A stretch of DNA of 13,026 nt from Lachnospiraceae bacterium UBA4381. Its GTDB lineage: Bacteria > Bacillota > Clostridia > Lachnospirales > Lachnospiraceae. A program made the position numbers and the translations under genes. Under the pieces are notes generated by a model. It saw nothing but the letters and a program-made list of their open reading frames with translations, had not been told where the DNA came from and did not search any database. This document shows positions 1 to 7,075 of this stretch, in pieces. The stretch covers positions 1-13,026 of the forward strand of contig DGRT01000002.1 of NCBI GenBank assembly GCA_002391105.1, in the 5' to 3' direction. Every line of letters starts with the position of its first letter. The stretch's first letter is position 1.

Positions 1-27
1 CTCTCTCACCCTATGAATAGTGTATCT

Positions 28-58
28 AAGGCGTCTCGTTCGTGAGGCGCTTTTTTCT
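28..58 (+). terminator. Rho-independent terminator, plus strand
   Basis: GCGTCTC (31-37) pairs with GAGGCGC (44-50), with one G-T wobble. A further G-T pair closes a TTCG loop (39-42), and AA at 28-29 can pair with the start of the T-run. Six T residues follow at 51-56. The T-run lies on the plus-strand side only, so it would stop a plus-strand transcript coming from left of the window. On the minus strand no T-run follows the stem, so it is at best a poor terminator for the symporter-like gene. The gene it serves is not visible; short open frames reach stops at 14-16, 18-20 or 43-45. Confidence 0.75.
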
Positions 59-117
59 TTGTCTTTTCAGATTATATATCACTGAAAATCCATTCGGTTT
101 CCTTTTTATCTGTAAAT

Positions 118-1569
118 CTATTCCGATATTCTGTTTCTGACATTTATAAATGTCGTTACCAGTTCCTCCTCCGGCGGTGGAGTGATAAGACTGACCAGTG
201 CTATAACCAAAAATGTAAATACCATCGAAGGTATGACCGAATTCACTCCCAGCAGGTCGCACAGAGATATCTTCTCCTCATCAAGACTAAAGAGCGCTGC
301 ATATTTGAACACGGGAACGCTTACCATTCCTGATATAAGACCGGCAAGACACCCGAATCTGTTCATTCTTTTCCACGCAAGGGACATAGAAACCGTAGGT
401 GCTATAGAGCATCCAAGTGTTGCTATAAATACCAGCACAATGTTAATCGATAGCTGCTGCATATAAGCATTTACAAGAAATATTACAAGCCCTGTCATAA
501 CCGAGCATATAACTATATTACGGTCTTCGTGCTTATGGCTTACTCTTATAAGACGGCCTTTGTTCAGAATATCTTCATATATACAGACTATACAGATATG
601 TAATGCCCCCTCTATAGTAACCACAAATCCCAGAACTATCATTATAATCAAAAGCACGCCAACCGTCTCACCGGCACTTCCGGACTGTCTGAATCTGAAA
701 TAAAGCAGGCTTATATATTCAGAAAGAGAATTGGTAAGTCTCTCAGGGAACAGATATCCTCTGGAAATAGCACCAAAAAATGCAGCCGCCACAAATTCCA
801 TTATCGCAAACAGCATCATGACACGTCTGCCGCTTATGATGCTTCTGGCATTTCTCACAGTGAAAAATGTACTGAGAAAGAAAGGCGTACCCGAAGCCAG
901 AAGTCCCATGGATATAAGAGATATATAATCCTGAACTGTAAGCGGTTTTTTGTCATGAAAAAGCACATTCATATAATCACTTACACTTCCGGTAATATCT
1001 ATTTCCATCATATTTCTGACTAGTCTGCCAATTCCCGCAGAGCTATACATATATATATCAATAATTATAAGAATCAGAAGTATGGCTACAGCTTTATAGG
1101 GAGCTGTTCTGGTTATCCCGATCATGCCAAGAAGCCCTACCTCCAGGGAAAGTATCATAATGATAACAAATGTAACCACACTCTGGTTATATCCAAAGAT
1201 CATATTTATGATAAAGCCCAGCTCTTTTACCAGTAAGGATACGATAACAACTGAAAGTATGCTTATCTCAATAGCAGAAAAAACTCTTATATAATCCAGA
1301 GAACCGCCAAATCTGTAGCTGAAATATCCCGGAAGGGACATAATATCCTTACCGCGTCTCGCGTATCTCATCAGCTTAAAGGAGACACTGCTCCACACAA
1401 TCATCATGCAAAGGAGTACGCCAAAATACTCCCAGAATACCCCTGCCCCAAACAGGTACAGATAAAACGGAAGTAATATGACACCGGTAAAGCCGGTCAG
1501 AAATATTGTGGATGTAAGACCCAGTTCAACAGGTCTTGTATTTCCCAGTGAGAAGGTACGTATCTTCAT
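118..1569 (-). CDS. Divergent sodium:solute symporter (PutP-like) family membrane protein
   Basis: A 483-residue, very hydrophobic protein with roughly 11-13 predicted membrane segments. Family signs are clear: SLPGYFSYRFG (78-88) matches the LPDYFxxRF loop of PutP-type symporters; MGLLASGTPFFLSTFF (221-236) followed by ARSIISGRRV (241-250) matches the GLGYFGQP...KS...ARRIGM region; GCSIAPTVSMSLAWKRMNR (386-404) then GCLAGLISG (406-414) matches the WKRMTRxGALAG region; the tail SLITPPPEEE (460-469) matches the family's usual end. The sodium-site regions are changed: the expected TM2 Asp is not seen, the GG..AV..TDxxQ motif reads GMIGITRTAPYKA (148-160), and the ST..SQLL helix reads VTIEGALHICIV (318-329). 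Function and ion coupling are therefore uncertain. Its ATG overlaps the thiN stop by one base (TGATG), so it is probably translated by coupling and may be tied to thiamine or its precursors, which is inference only. It is the last gene of the operon. Confidence 0.85.
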   Translation of the reverse strand: MKIRTFSLGNTRPVELGLTSTIFLTGFTGVILLPFYLYLFGAGVFWEYFGVLLCMMIVWSSVSFKLMRYARRGKDIMSLPGYFSYRFGGSLDYIRVFSAIEISILSVVIVSLLVKELGFIINMIFGYNQSVVTFVIIMILSLEVGLLGMIGITRTAPYKAVAILLILIIIDIYMYSSAGIGRLVRNMMEIDITGSVSDYMNVLFHDKKPLTVQDYISLISMGLLASGTPFFLSTFFTVRNARSIISGRRVMMLFAIMEFVAAAFFGAISRGYLFPERLTNSLSEYISLLYFRFRQSGSAGETVGVLLIIMIVLGFVVTIEGALHICIVCIYEDILNKGRLIRVSHKHEDRNIVICSVMTGLVIFLVNAYMQQLSINIVLVFIATLGCSIAPTVSMSLAWKRMNRFGCLAGLISGMVSVPVFKYAALFSLDEEKISLCDLLGVNSVIPSMVFTFLVIALVSLITPPPEEELVTTFINVRNRISE

Positions 1570-2231
1570 CAGTCTCTGGTCTCCATAATGATCATGTAGT
1601 CCTGACAGGAAATGATTCCCTTATCCTGAACTATCTCATTGCTGACTCCCCGCGAGCTTGCCGCAGGAAGTGTGTAGTCCTCTATCTCATATTTAAAGCC
1701 CTTCTCTGTAAGGTGCTTCAGCTCGTCGCCATATGGAAGGACGGAAATATAATGATTCTTATAATCCCTATCCCTGTAATAAAAGGTGCTGTTCTTATAT
1801 AGTATAACCTCACCTCTGGTCACTCTGATTTTGTTATTCTCATCCAGTATATAGGCATCGATTCCTTTTTCCTCGGCTGCACGAAGCATTCTGATACAGG
1901 AAAAGGTATGATCCAGCCTGCTTCCTGTAGCTCCCATCAGAACTATACTCTCAGGCTCCATATCGATAGCCCGCCGCAAGGTATGCTCTGTATCGGAATC
2001 ATCTTTAACAGGATTCAGGATCTCTCTGTTACTGACAGCCTCCAGCTTCTTCTCATCTCCTTCGACAAGAGAATCATAGTCTCCCACCGAAAGTGAAACA
2101 GGAAGTCCGGCACTCAGGATGGTAACCGTCCCCCTGTCAACGCCTATCAGATAAGGCTCCCTTGTATTCTTATAAAGGCAGCAAAGCTGCTCTGTATTTA
2201 CATTTCCACATGCAACAATAATTATATTCAT
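1569..2231 (-). CDS. thiN: Thiamine pyrophosphokinase
   Basis: A 220-residue cytosolic enzyme that transfers pyrophosphate from ATP to thiamine, giving thiamine diphosphate. Family motifs in order: GVDRG (30-34), VGDYDSL (49-55, the usual GDxDS metal/ATP motif), PVKDDSDTE (74-82, usual KDxTDxE with Ser for Thr), GATGSRLDH (100-108, usual GGxGGRxDH) and SSRGVSNE (192-199, usual GxSNE thiamine-binding end). Length is normal. Its ATG lies 4 nt after the rpe stop with no clear Shine-Dalgarno sequence, so translation probably depends on coupling to rpe. The rpe-thiN order matches rpe-yloS of B. subtilis. I see no TPP riboswitch in front of it, as expected for an internal operon gene. Confidence 0.95.
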   Translation of the reverse strand: MNIIIVACGNVNTEQLCCLYKNTREPYLIGVDRGTVTILSAGLPVSLSVGDYDSLVEGDEKKLEAVSNREILNPVKDDSDTEHTLRRAIDMEPESIVLMGATGSRLDHTFSCIRMLRAAEEKGIDAYILDENNKIRVTRGEVILYKNSTFYYRDRDYKNHYISVLPYGDELKHLTEKGFKYEIEDYTLPAASSRGVSNEIVQDKGIISCQDYMIIMETRD

Positions 2232-2235
2232 ATTA

Positions 2236-2892
2236 TTATCTATTCATTATATTCTTAAAATCATTAACATTTTTATCTATATTTTCGCCAAATATAGCTG
2301 AACCGGCTACTATTACATTTGCACCGGCATCTAAAACATCTTCCAGATTATTCAGTGTAACTCCACCATCCACCTGAATATCAAGCTCCAGTCCTCTTTC
2401 TGCCGCCTTCTCTTTTACAGCCCGTATCCTGTCATAGGTTCCCTCTATAAAGCTCTGACCGCCAAAGCCCGGATATACGCTCATCACAAGAACCATATCA
2501 ACCATATCCATGAGATCATATATACTGGAAACAGGAGTGTCCGGACTGATAGCAACTCCCGCCCTGATACCTGCCGCTTTAATAGCTGCAAGATCCTCCT
2601 TAATATGATTCGTTGCCTCTACATGTATAGTGAGCCCCCAGATACCAAACTTAGTGAGCACATCCAGATACCGTATAGGATCCAGTATCATGGCATGCAC
2701 ATCCAGTCTTGCATCCGGAACCGCCTTTTTGACATATTTTATTACCGGAGGTCCAAATGAAATATTTGGCACAAAATTACCATCCATAACATCCACATGT
2801 ATTACGTCAGCACCCGCCCGAATCACATGCTTCAGGTTACTATCAAGATTTCCAAAATCAGCCGACAACATTGATGGTGCCAGAATATTCAT
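2236..2892 (-). CDS. rpe: Ribulose-phosphate 3-epimerase
   Basis: A 218-residue TIM-barrel enzyme interconverting ribulose 5-phosphate and xylulose 5-phosphate in the pentose phosphate pathway. It starts NILAPSMLSADF, the typical family opening. Metal and catalytic motifs follow: HVDVMDGNFVPN (32-43), DVH (64-66), MSVYPGFGGQSF (137-148) and QVDGGV (173-178, catalytic Asp175). I chose the ATG at 2892 because GGAGG lies 8 nt upstream and the protein then begins where the family does. An in-frame ATG at 2928 would add 12 residues (MNYSLDIMEELE) but lacks a ribosome site and would bury the GGAGG inside the gene. Two motif positions differ from the commonest form: HAMI for HLMI and SVYPGF for (T/S)VNPGF. 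All catalytic residues are present. Confidence 0.95.
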   Translation of the reverse strand: MNILAPSMLSADFGNLDSNLKHVIRAGADVIHVDVMDGNFVPNISFGPPVIKYVKKAVPDARLDVHAMILDPIRYLDVLTKFGIWGLTIHVEATNHIKEDLAAIKAAGIRAGVAISPDTPVSSIYDLMDMVDMVLVMSVYPGFGGQSFIEGTYDRIRAVKEKAAERGLELDIQVDGGVTLNNLEDVLDAGANVIVAGSAIFGENIDKNVNDFKNIMNR

Positions 2893-2900
2893 TTCCAGTT

Positions 2901-2905
2901 CCTCC
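2901..2905 (-). promoter_or_regulatory. Ribosome binding site deciding the rpe start
   Basis: GGAGG on the minus strand, 8 nt before the ATG at 2892. It is a near-perfect Shine-Dalgarno sequence and argues against the longer start at 2928. Confidence 0.8.
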
Positions 2906-2926
2906 ATTATATCTAAACTGTAATTC

Positions 2927-2967
2927 AAACAAACAGCGGCATCTACCTGTCATAGTAGAAGCCGCTG
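2927..2967 (-). terminator. Strong stem-loop with T-rich tail between prkC and rpe
   Basis: CAGCGGC pairs with GCCGCTG (2934-2940 with 2961-2967, 7 bp). After one mismatch the stem continues with a 5-bp TCTAC/GTAGA extension (2942-2946 with 2955-2959) around an 8-nt loop. On the minus strand it is followed by TTTGTTTG. The T-tract is interrupted, so this may be a partial terminator, an attenuator or an mRNA-stabilising/processing hairpin rather than a full stop. It sits exactly where rsgA (cpgA) stands in related operons. No convincing separate promoter for rpe follows it. Confidence 0.6.
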
Positions 2968-3000
2968 ATTCCTTTAATTATCATCCCGGTTTAACACTGG

Positions 3001-5286
3001 TTACTCATTTTCATAAGATAAGGTCAGAGACTTGCTATACATATTGGATACATCATTTCCTTCTGCATCAACTACCGTAAAGGAAACTGTTCCATTGTTA
3101 TACTGGAGTCCCTCGGCTGATCCACTTACGTCAAAGGTACTTCCCATCTGTGTTACTGTATATACCTGATGGTAACCATCTGTATCATTTACATATACGG
3201 TTACAGTTACATTTGTAGCCATAAGTGTTTCATCTGCAGTAGAAATAGTACCTGTTACCGTACCCTTATAGGTCTTTGATTCAGGACCGTTGCTGATCAC
3301 TATATCAACAACTGTTCCTTCCTTAACCTGTGTATCTGCCGCTACAGATTGTCTTATAACCTGACCTTCAGGAACTGTTGAATCAAATTCATAGGTAACA
3401 TTTCCAACTGTCAGATTGTTTGCCTCAAGACTTCCTCTGGCAACTGCCTCTGTAAGTCCGGCAAGAGCAGGAACACCTACTGTCTTCTCTTCTTCACCCT
3501 GACTGATGTAGATAGTGATAGCTTCCCCTGCCTTAAGCTTTGTACCCGCTGCAGGATCTGTCTTTATAGCATGACCGGATTCTATCTCCTCGTCAAACTT
3601 ATAAGATCTTGTAGGCTTGAAGCCCTGCTTCTCCAAAGTATTATAGGCTTCATCCTCTTCCATATTATTTACATCAGCAACGGTCAGCTCCTCTGCTCCG
3701 GCACTGACTGTAATAATGATCTTGGTATCCTTGGCTATATCTGTCTTGGCCTCAACATTCTGGCTGATAACATAGCTCTGCTTTACATCTACAGAATATT
3801 CTTCTACAAATTCATAGTTATTAAGTCCGGCTTCCTTCAGATCCTTTTCTGCTGCTTTCTCACTGAGTCCTACAACATCGATCATCTTGACCATTGCAAC
3901 TGCTTCTGTAGTTGCTTCAGTAGTCGAGGTTACCGAAACTGTTTCTGTAGTTGTTCCATCATCATCCTTCTTGTTACTTCCAAAATCAAACCAGCCCATC
4001 ATATTTCCTATCATTACAAATACAATGATAGCAACTATAACAGCCGCTGCGATTCCGCCTATCATTACAGCCTTTTCAAGCTTAGGATCAACCTCTTCCT
4101 CATCGTCTCTTTCGGCAGTTACTTCATATTCATCGTCATCATCTACTTTTTTGAGACTACCCTTATTAGTTCTTCTCGGTTCCTGAACCGGAGCCGGAGG
4201 ATCATCATAATAGTCCTCATCCTGCTGATTCAGAAGCGCTTCTATACGGCTTCTGTCCGGTCTCACCTCAGAGGATTCAGGTGTTCTGCCATGCGTACCC
4301 TGATTTCCATAAGCAGAGCCGCCTGCCGAACCATTATATGCAGCATTTGTACCTGCATCATAACCCTTCCTGGCACTACCATTCTTAATCTTCTCCATAT
4401 CCTCAGGTGTAAATTGATGAGTCGGCGCACCTGTCATGGTTGAAGGAGCTACTATTATATCTATATTAGGATTATCCTTAACTCTGTTCAGATCAGCTAT
4501 AAGAGCTGCCGCTGTAAGATATCGTCTCTCCGGCTTTTTCTGCGCCGCCTTCATGATTATCTTCTCAAAGCTTGGATAGATATCTGCATAAAGCTGTCTG
4601 GGCGGTATCATATCATTCTGAATATGCATCAGAGCTATGGCAACATTTGTATCGCCTTCAAATGGTACTCTTCCTGTTACCATCTCGTACATGGTTATAC
4701 CGAGAGAATATATATCACTTCTCTCATCACTGTAACCGCCTCTAGCCTGTTCAGGTGAAATATAATGAACCGATCCGATACCGGTTGTTGACATAGTAGT
4801 TGAGGTAGCCGCCTTGGCTATACCAAAATCAGTAACCTTAATGTTACCACTCTTTGATACTATGATATTCTGCGGCTTGATATCCCTATGTATTACATGA
4901 TGCTCGTGAGCAGCCTCAAGTCCTGAAGCTATCTGAATAGAAAAATCAATAGCCTGAGCCATACTCAGTCTTCCGTTCAGATTGATGTATTCCTTAAGGG
5001 TAATACCCTCAACAAGCTCCATGACAATAAAATATCTTCCATCGTCCTCGCATACATCATATACGCTAACAATATTCGGATGTGTAAGACCTGCTGATGA
5101 CTGAGCCTCTGCTCTGAACTTTGATACAAAATTCTGATCAGAGCTATAGTCTGACTTCAGAACCTTTATAGCAACAAATCTTCTCAGTCTCTCATCCTTC
5201 GCACGATAGACTGTTGACATGCCGCCGGTTCCGACAACGTCTATAATCTCATATCTATCATCAAGTATTGTACCTGGTTTTAACAT
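3001..5286 (-). CDS. prkC: PASTA-domain Ser/Thr protein kinase (PrkC/PknB type)
   Basis: A 761-residue membrane kinase that senses cell-wall fragments and phosphorylates cytosolic targets. Kinase domain about 12-270: glycine loop GTGGMSTVY (19-27), VAIK with Lys41, HRDIKPQN (133-140, catalytic Asp135), DFG (153-155), a Thr/Ser-rich activation loop (161-172) and YISPEQA (175-181). A low-complexity Gly/Ser/Asn linker follows (about 300-350), then an acidic stretch (354-401). One membrane helix (about 406-427) leads to a Thr-rich spacer and three extracellular PASTA repeats (about 466-529, 532-597, 601-668). The last 90 residues (671-761) are not PASTA; they look like a Thr/Val-rich beta-strand domain. 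ATG with AGAGG 6 nt upstream, 12 nt after prpC, the usual kinase-phosphatase pairing. The family controls cell-wall synthesis, division and, in Bacillus, spore germination. Confidence 0.96.
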   Translation of the reverse strand: MLKPGTILDDRYEIIDVVGTGGMSTVYRAKDERLRRFVAIKVLKSDYSSDQNFVSKFRAEAQSSAGLTHPNIVSVYDVCEDDGRYFIVMELVEGITLKEYINLNGRLSMAQAIDFSIQIASGLEAAHEHHVIHRDIKPQNIIVSKSGNIKVTDFGIAKAATSTTMSTTGIGSVHYISPEQARGGYSDERSDIYSLGITMYEMVTGRVPFEGDTNVAIALMHIQNDMIPPRQLYADIYPSFEKIIMKAAQKKPERRYLTAAALIADLNRVKDNPNIDIIVAPSTMTGAPTHQFTPEDMEKIKNGSARKGYDAGTNAAYNGSAGGSAYGNQGTHGRTPESSEVRPDRSRIEALLNQQDEDYYDDPPAPVQEPRRTNKGSLKKVDDDDEYEVTAERDDEEEVDPKLEKAVMIGGIAAAVIVAIIVFVMIGNMMGWFDFGSNKKDDDGTTTETVSVTSTTEATTEAVAMVKMIDVVGLSEKAAEKDLKEAGLNNYEFVEEYSVDVKQSYVISQNVEAKTDIAKDTKIIITVSAGAEELTVADVNNMEEDEAYNTLEKQGFKPTRSYKFDEEIESGHAIKTDPAAGTKLKAGEAITIYISQGEEEKTVGVPALAGLTEAVARGSLEANNLTVGNVTYEFDSTVPEGQVIRQSVAADTQVKEGTVVDIVISNGPESKTYKGTVTGTISTADETLMATNVTVTVYVNDTDGYHQVYTVTQMGSTFDVSGSAEGLQYNNGTVSFTVVDAEGNDVSNMYSKSLTLSYENE

Positions 5287-5298
5287 ACTTTACCTCTT

Positions 5299-6018
5299 TT
5301 ATATAGAAACTATTATTACGGAAATATTATCATTTCCGCCATAATAATTTGCTTTGTTAATTAGTGATGACACAGCATCATCAAGATCCGTGGAGTCCTG
5401 AACTATATCCCGTATCTCGTCATCCTCCACCATATTGGAAAGTCCATCAGAACACAGAAGTATCCTGTCTCCCGCCTTCATATCCACCTCAAAGAAGTCC
5501 GGCATAGCCTCTTCTCTGGAGCCCATGGCTCTGGTGATTATATTTTTTTCAGGATGATTACGTCCTTTATTTCTATCTAACTGACCACTGCGGATAAGCT
5601 CTTCAACCAGCGAGTGATCCATCGTTATCTGTTTTATATTGTCATCAACTGTATATAATCTGCTGTCACCTATGTTTGCCACATACAGTGTTTTATTCAC
5701 AACCACAGCAGCCACCATGGTGGTGCCCATTCCGAGTTTATCCTTGTCTTTCTCAGCTTCCTTATACAGTTCATTGCTGGCATACACGAAGGCTCTTTTC
5801 AGAAGTGATATAGGGCTTCTGATGGTTGACTTTCTTATAAAGTCTATAACAACACTAATAGCATATCTGCTGGCAAAATCCCCGGCTGCATGTCCACCCA
5901 TCCCATCTGCTACGATGTATAGATTGGGAAGAGGTCCTACCGGAGTATCGCTGACAAATATACTATCCTGATTATTACTTCGTTTTCTGCCCTTGTCTGT
6001 TCTACCAATAGATATCAA
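5299..6018 (-). CDS. prpC: PP2C-family Ser/Thr protein phosphatase (PrpC/Stp)
   Basis: A 239-residue cytosolic metal-dependent phosphatase that reverses PrkC phosphorylation. Signature motifs: RSNNQD (13-18, metal Asp18), VADGMGGHAAG (36-46, Asp38), GMGTTMVAAVV (96-106), NIGDSRLY (115-122), DHSLVEELI (134-142), NHPEKNIITRAMG (154-166), CSDGLSNMVED (189-199, Asp191) and GGNDNISVIIV (227-237, Asp230). Length is typical. The start is TTG at 6018: the family motif begins right after it, no in-frame ATG exists nearby, and GGAG lies 7 nt upstream inside the end of rlmN. Only 2 nt separate it from the rlmN stop, so the two are probably translationally coupled. Confidence 0.96.
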   Translation of the reverse strand: MISIGRTDKGRKRSNNQDSIFVSDTPVGPLPNLYIVADGMGGHAAGDFASRYAISVVIDFIRKSTIRSPISLLKRAFVYASNELYKEAEKDKDKLGMGTTMVAAVVVNKTLYVANIGDSRLYTVDDNIKQITMDHSLVEELIRSGQLDRNKGRNHPEKNIITRAMGSREEAMPDFFEVDMKAGDRILLCSDGLSNMVEDDEIRDIVQDSTDLDDAVSSLINKANYYGGNDNISVIIVSI

Positions 6019-6020
6019 GG

Positions 6021-7061
6021 CTACACTCCATACTTTCTTCTAAGTTGTCCACAGGCAGCATCAATATCGCCGCCCATACCTTTCCTAATAGTAACATTTA
6101 TTCGATTTTTTTCAAGTATTTTCTGAAAGTCAGATATATTCTTCCTGCCTGACCTTCTGAAAGACCGCTCCTCCACCGGATTTACAGGTATCAGATTGAC
6201 ATGATAGCCTCTGCCGCCAATAAGCTTCGATAAAAGCTCTGCCATTTCCATACTGTCATTGACGCCTTCCATAAGGCTGTACTCTATAGTTATCCTTCTT
6301 CCGGTCCTTTTAAAATAGTAATCAGTTGCCTCGAGAGTTTCAGCTATACTGTACTTATTAGCTATAGGCATAATGGTTTTTCTAAGCTCATCTGTAGGAG
6401 CATGAAGAGAGAGGGCAAATGTTATTCCCAGCCCTTCCTCTGCCAGTCTTCTGATGTTCGGAACTATTCCGCAGGAAGATACGGTAATATTTCTGATGCT
6501 GAGATCATACCCTTCGTGACTTGTTATGATTCTTATAAATCTTATCAGATTATCATAATTCTGAAGAGGTTCTCCTGTTCCCATCACAACTATATTGGAT
6601 ATATCCTCGCCTGTATCATTTATAACCGCATATATCTGTCCCAGCAGTTCACCGGCAGTAAGATTTCTGATACAGCCTCCGATGGTTGAAGCACAGAAGC
6701 TGCAGCCCATGGCACATCCTGCCTGGGAGGAGATACATACCGAGTTCCCATGATTATATCTCATAAATACTGTTTCTATCATCTGTCCATCTGCCATCCT
6801 GAACAGATACTTACGGGTTCCGTCCAGCTTTGACTCCTGATGAGTTACATAGGTGACCCTGGTTATATCCTGCGATATAATACTCCTCATATCCTTAGAT
6901 ATGTTGGTCATACTCTCCGCATCCATTACATGTTTTTTATGGAGCCACTCATATATCTGCTTCGCCCTGAAAGAAGGCCATTTTTTCTCTTTACAATATT
7001 CTGTTAATTCATCCAGATACATGGATGTTATCTCATTTGACAAAATTTTTATCCTTTCCAC
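6021..7061 (-). CDS. rlmN: 23S rRNA (adenine2503-C2)/tRNA A37 methyltransferase, radical SAM
   Basis: A 346-residue iron-sulfur enzyme that methylates C2 of A2503 in 23S rRNA and, in some species, A37 of tRNAs. The N-terminal part carries FRAKQIYEWLH (31-41). The radical SAM cluster motif CAMGCSFC (116-123) binds the 4Fe-4S cluster. Both reaction cysteines known from the E. coli enzyme are present: Cys109 in VCISSQAGC and Cys337 in DAACGQL, the methyl carrier. GTGEPLQNYDN (161-171) and SLHAPTDELR (218-227) are further RlmN motifs. RlmN rather than the resistance enzyme Cfr is favoured by the operon context and sequence. The start is uncertain: the longest form uses GTG at 7061, TTG at 7043 has AAGGA 8 nt upstream, and ATG at 7022 is also in frame. 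Confidence 0.95.
   Translation of the reverse strand: MERIKILSNEITSMYLDELTEYCKEKKWPSFRAKQIYEWLHKKHVMDAESMTNISKDMRSIISQDITRVTYVTHQESKLDGTRKYLFRMADGQMIETVFMRYNHGNSVCISSQAGCAMGCSFCASTIGGCIRNLTAGELLGQIYAVINDTGEDISNIVVMGTGEPLQNYDNLIRFIRIITSHEGYDLSIRNITVSSCGIVPNIRRLAEEGLGITFALSLHAPTDELRKTIMPIANKYSIAETLEATDYYFKRTGRRITIEYSLMEGVNDSMEMAELLSKLIGGRGYHVNLIPVNPVEERSFRRSGRKNISDFQKILEKNRINVTIRKGMGGDIDAACGQLRRKYGV
6026..6029 (-). promoter_or_regulatory. Ribosome binding site for the TTG start of prpC
   Basis: GGAG on the minus strand, 7 nt before TTG (6016-6018), embedded in the last codons of rlmN. It supports the unusual TTG start. Confidence 0.6.
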
Positions 7062-7075
7062 GAATGCTTCTTCAA

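Noticed and set aside
26..262. 78-codon minus-strand frame at the left end
   Set aside because: It overlaps the end of the symporter-like gene in another frame, runs through the terminator hairpin, and has no motif or ribosome site.
2906..2911. Perfect TATAAT on the minus strand just before rpe
   Set aside because: It abuts the GGAGG, so a transcript starting from it would lack the ribosome site, and there is no -35 at a proper distance.
3571..4443. 290-codon plus-strand open frame
   Set aside because: It lies wholly antisense to prkC, has a Cys/Tyr/Ile-rich translation with no family motif, and mirrors prkC codon bias. A shadow frame.
6021..7061. Cfr-type antibiotic-resistance methyltransferase
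   Set aside because: The radical SAM and cysteine pattern is shared with Cfr, but the conserved operon position between rsmB and prpC and the overall sequence fit the housekeeping RlmN.
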